From Cellvibrionales bacterium (GTDB taxonomy: Bacteria > Pseudomonadota > Gammaproteobacteria > Pseudomonadales > UBA7434), in assembly GCA_018668095.1 (NCBI GenBank), contig JABIQF010000045.1, forward strand, positions 1 to 15,654: DNA of 15,654 nt. The letters run 5' to 3'. Numbering within the stretch: position 1 is the first letter of the stretch; each line of letters starts with the position of its first letter. Positions 15,402 to 15,654 of this stretch are shown here, piece by piece. A program made the position numbers and the translations under genes. The notes beneath the pieces are model-generated. The model made no database searches. It saw only the letters and a program-made list of their open reading frames with translations, and had not been told where the DNA came from.

Positions 15402-15654
15402 ATGAAAAAAACGTTTGTTATTGATACCAATGTATTACTGCATGACCCCATGGCCGTACATGCTTTTAACGAGCATCAAGTGGTTATTCCCATGACGGTC
15501 TTAGAAGAGCTAGATGCCATTAAGGACAGGCGCGATAAAGATGTAAGCCGCGAGGCACGTATTGCCATTAACGCAATAGATAGCATATTGGCTAACGCCT
15601 CTCCCAAACAAATCCAATCTGGGGTCGATATTCCCAGCACGCTCGATACAAAAG
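15402..15654 (+). CDS. PIN domain of a PhoH-like ATPase/ribonuclease (partial)
   Basis: The first 84 codons of a gene that runs off the right end. It begins MKKTFVIDTNVLLHDP, which is the start of the PIN domain in PIN-PhoH (PhoH2, YlaK-type) proteins, where an N-terminal PIN nuclease is fused to a C-terminal PhoH ATPase. Candidate metal-binding acids are Asp8 in VIDTN and Glu35/Glu36 in VLEELD, followed by the basic segment IKDRRDKDVSREAR. The ATG at 15402 follows GAGAGAG with a short spacer. Expected full length is about 460 residues, so the PhoH half cannot be checked here. PhoH2 proteins have sequence-linked RNA unwinding and cleavage activity in mycobacteria; the role here is inferred only from family. 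Confidence 0.88.
   Translation, partial: MKKTFVIDTNVLLHDPMAVHAFNEHQVVIPMTVLEELDAIKDRRDKDVSREARIAINAIDSILANASPKQIQSGVDIPSTLDTK

Overview
The window is a moderately AT-rich stretch of chromosome from a free-living gammaproteobacterium, probably near Pseudomonadales/Cellvibrionales. All assignments come from reading the sequence; no database search was run. Two things support the placement. The genes orn, rsgA, an RhdA-type rhodanese, psd, fimX, serB and parC lie close together, as I recall them doing in Pseudomonas. However, EF-P modification is of the EpmA/EpmB (beta-lysine on Lys34) type, not the rhamnosyl-arginine type of Pseudomonas itself.

Layout. 1-695 is non-coding but rich in stem-loops and carries a two-copy tandem repeat of about 105 bases. 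orn (minus) and rsgA (plus) diverge from a 130-base spacer. rsgA is followed by rhdA and psd on the plus strand. epmA and efp (minus, overlapping by ATGA) converge on psd and diverge from epmB. A PilZ-like gene and a fimX homologue follow as a probable plus-strand operon. serB and parC (minus) converge on fimX. Upstream of parC are a 49-codon ORF, a decayed LytTR-like fragment and a 14-base tandem repeat. The start of a PIN-PhoH gene runs off the right end.

How the genes fit together. efp, epmA and epmB form a complete EF-P beta-lysylation set, which relieves ribosome stalling at polyproline. rsgA (30S assembly) and orn (nanoRNA and pGpG turnover) are translation and RNA housekeeping. psd makes phosphatidylethanolamine and serB makes serine, the ultimate source of its headgroup. 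The PilZ-like protein and the degenerate FimX look like a c-di-GMP-responsive pair for type IV pilus motility, and Orn performs the last step of c-di-GMP breakdown.

Most of the window is ordinary core genome. The parts worth a second look are the EpmA C-terminus, which ends in a trinucleotide repeat; the strongly eroded GGDEF and EAL sites of FimX; two small minus-strand reading frames upstream of parC; and the folded, repeated non-coding block at the left end. I found no CRISPR array, insertion sequence, tRNA or rRNA, and no clear new defence or mobile system.
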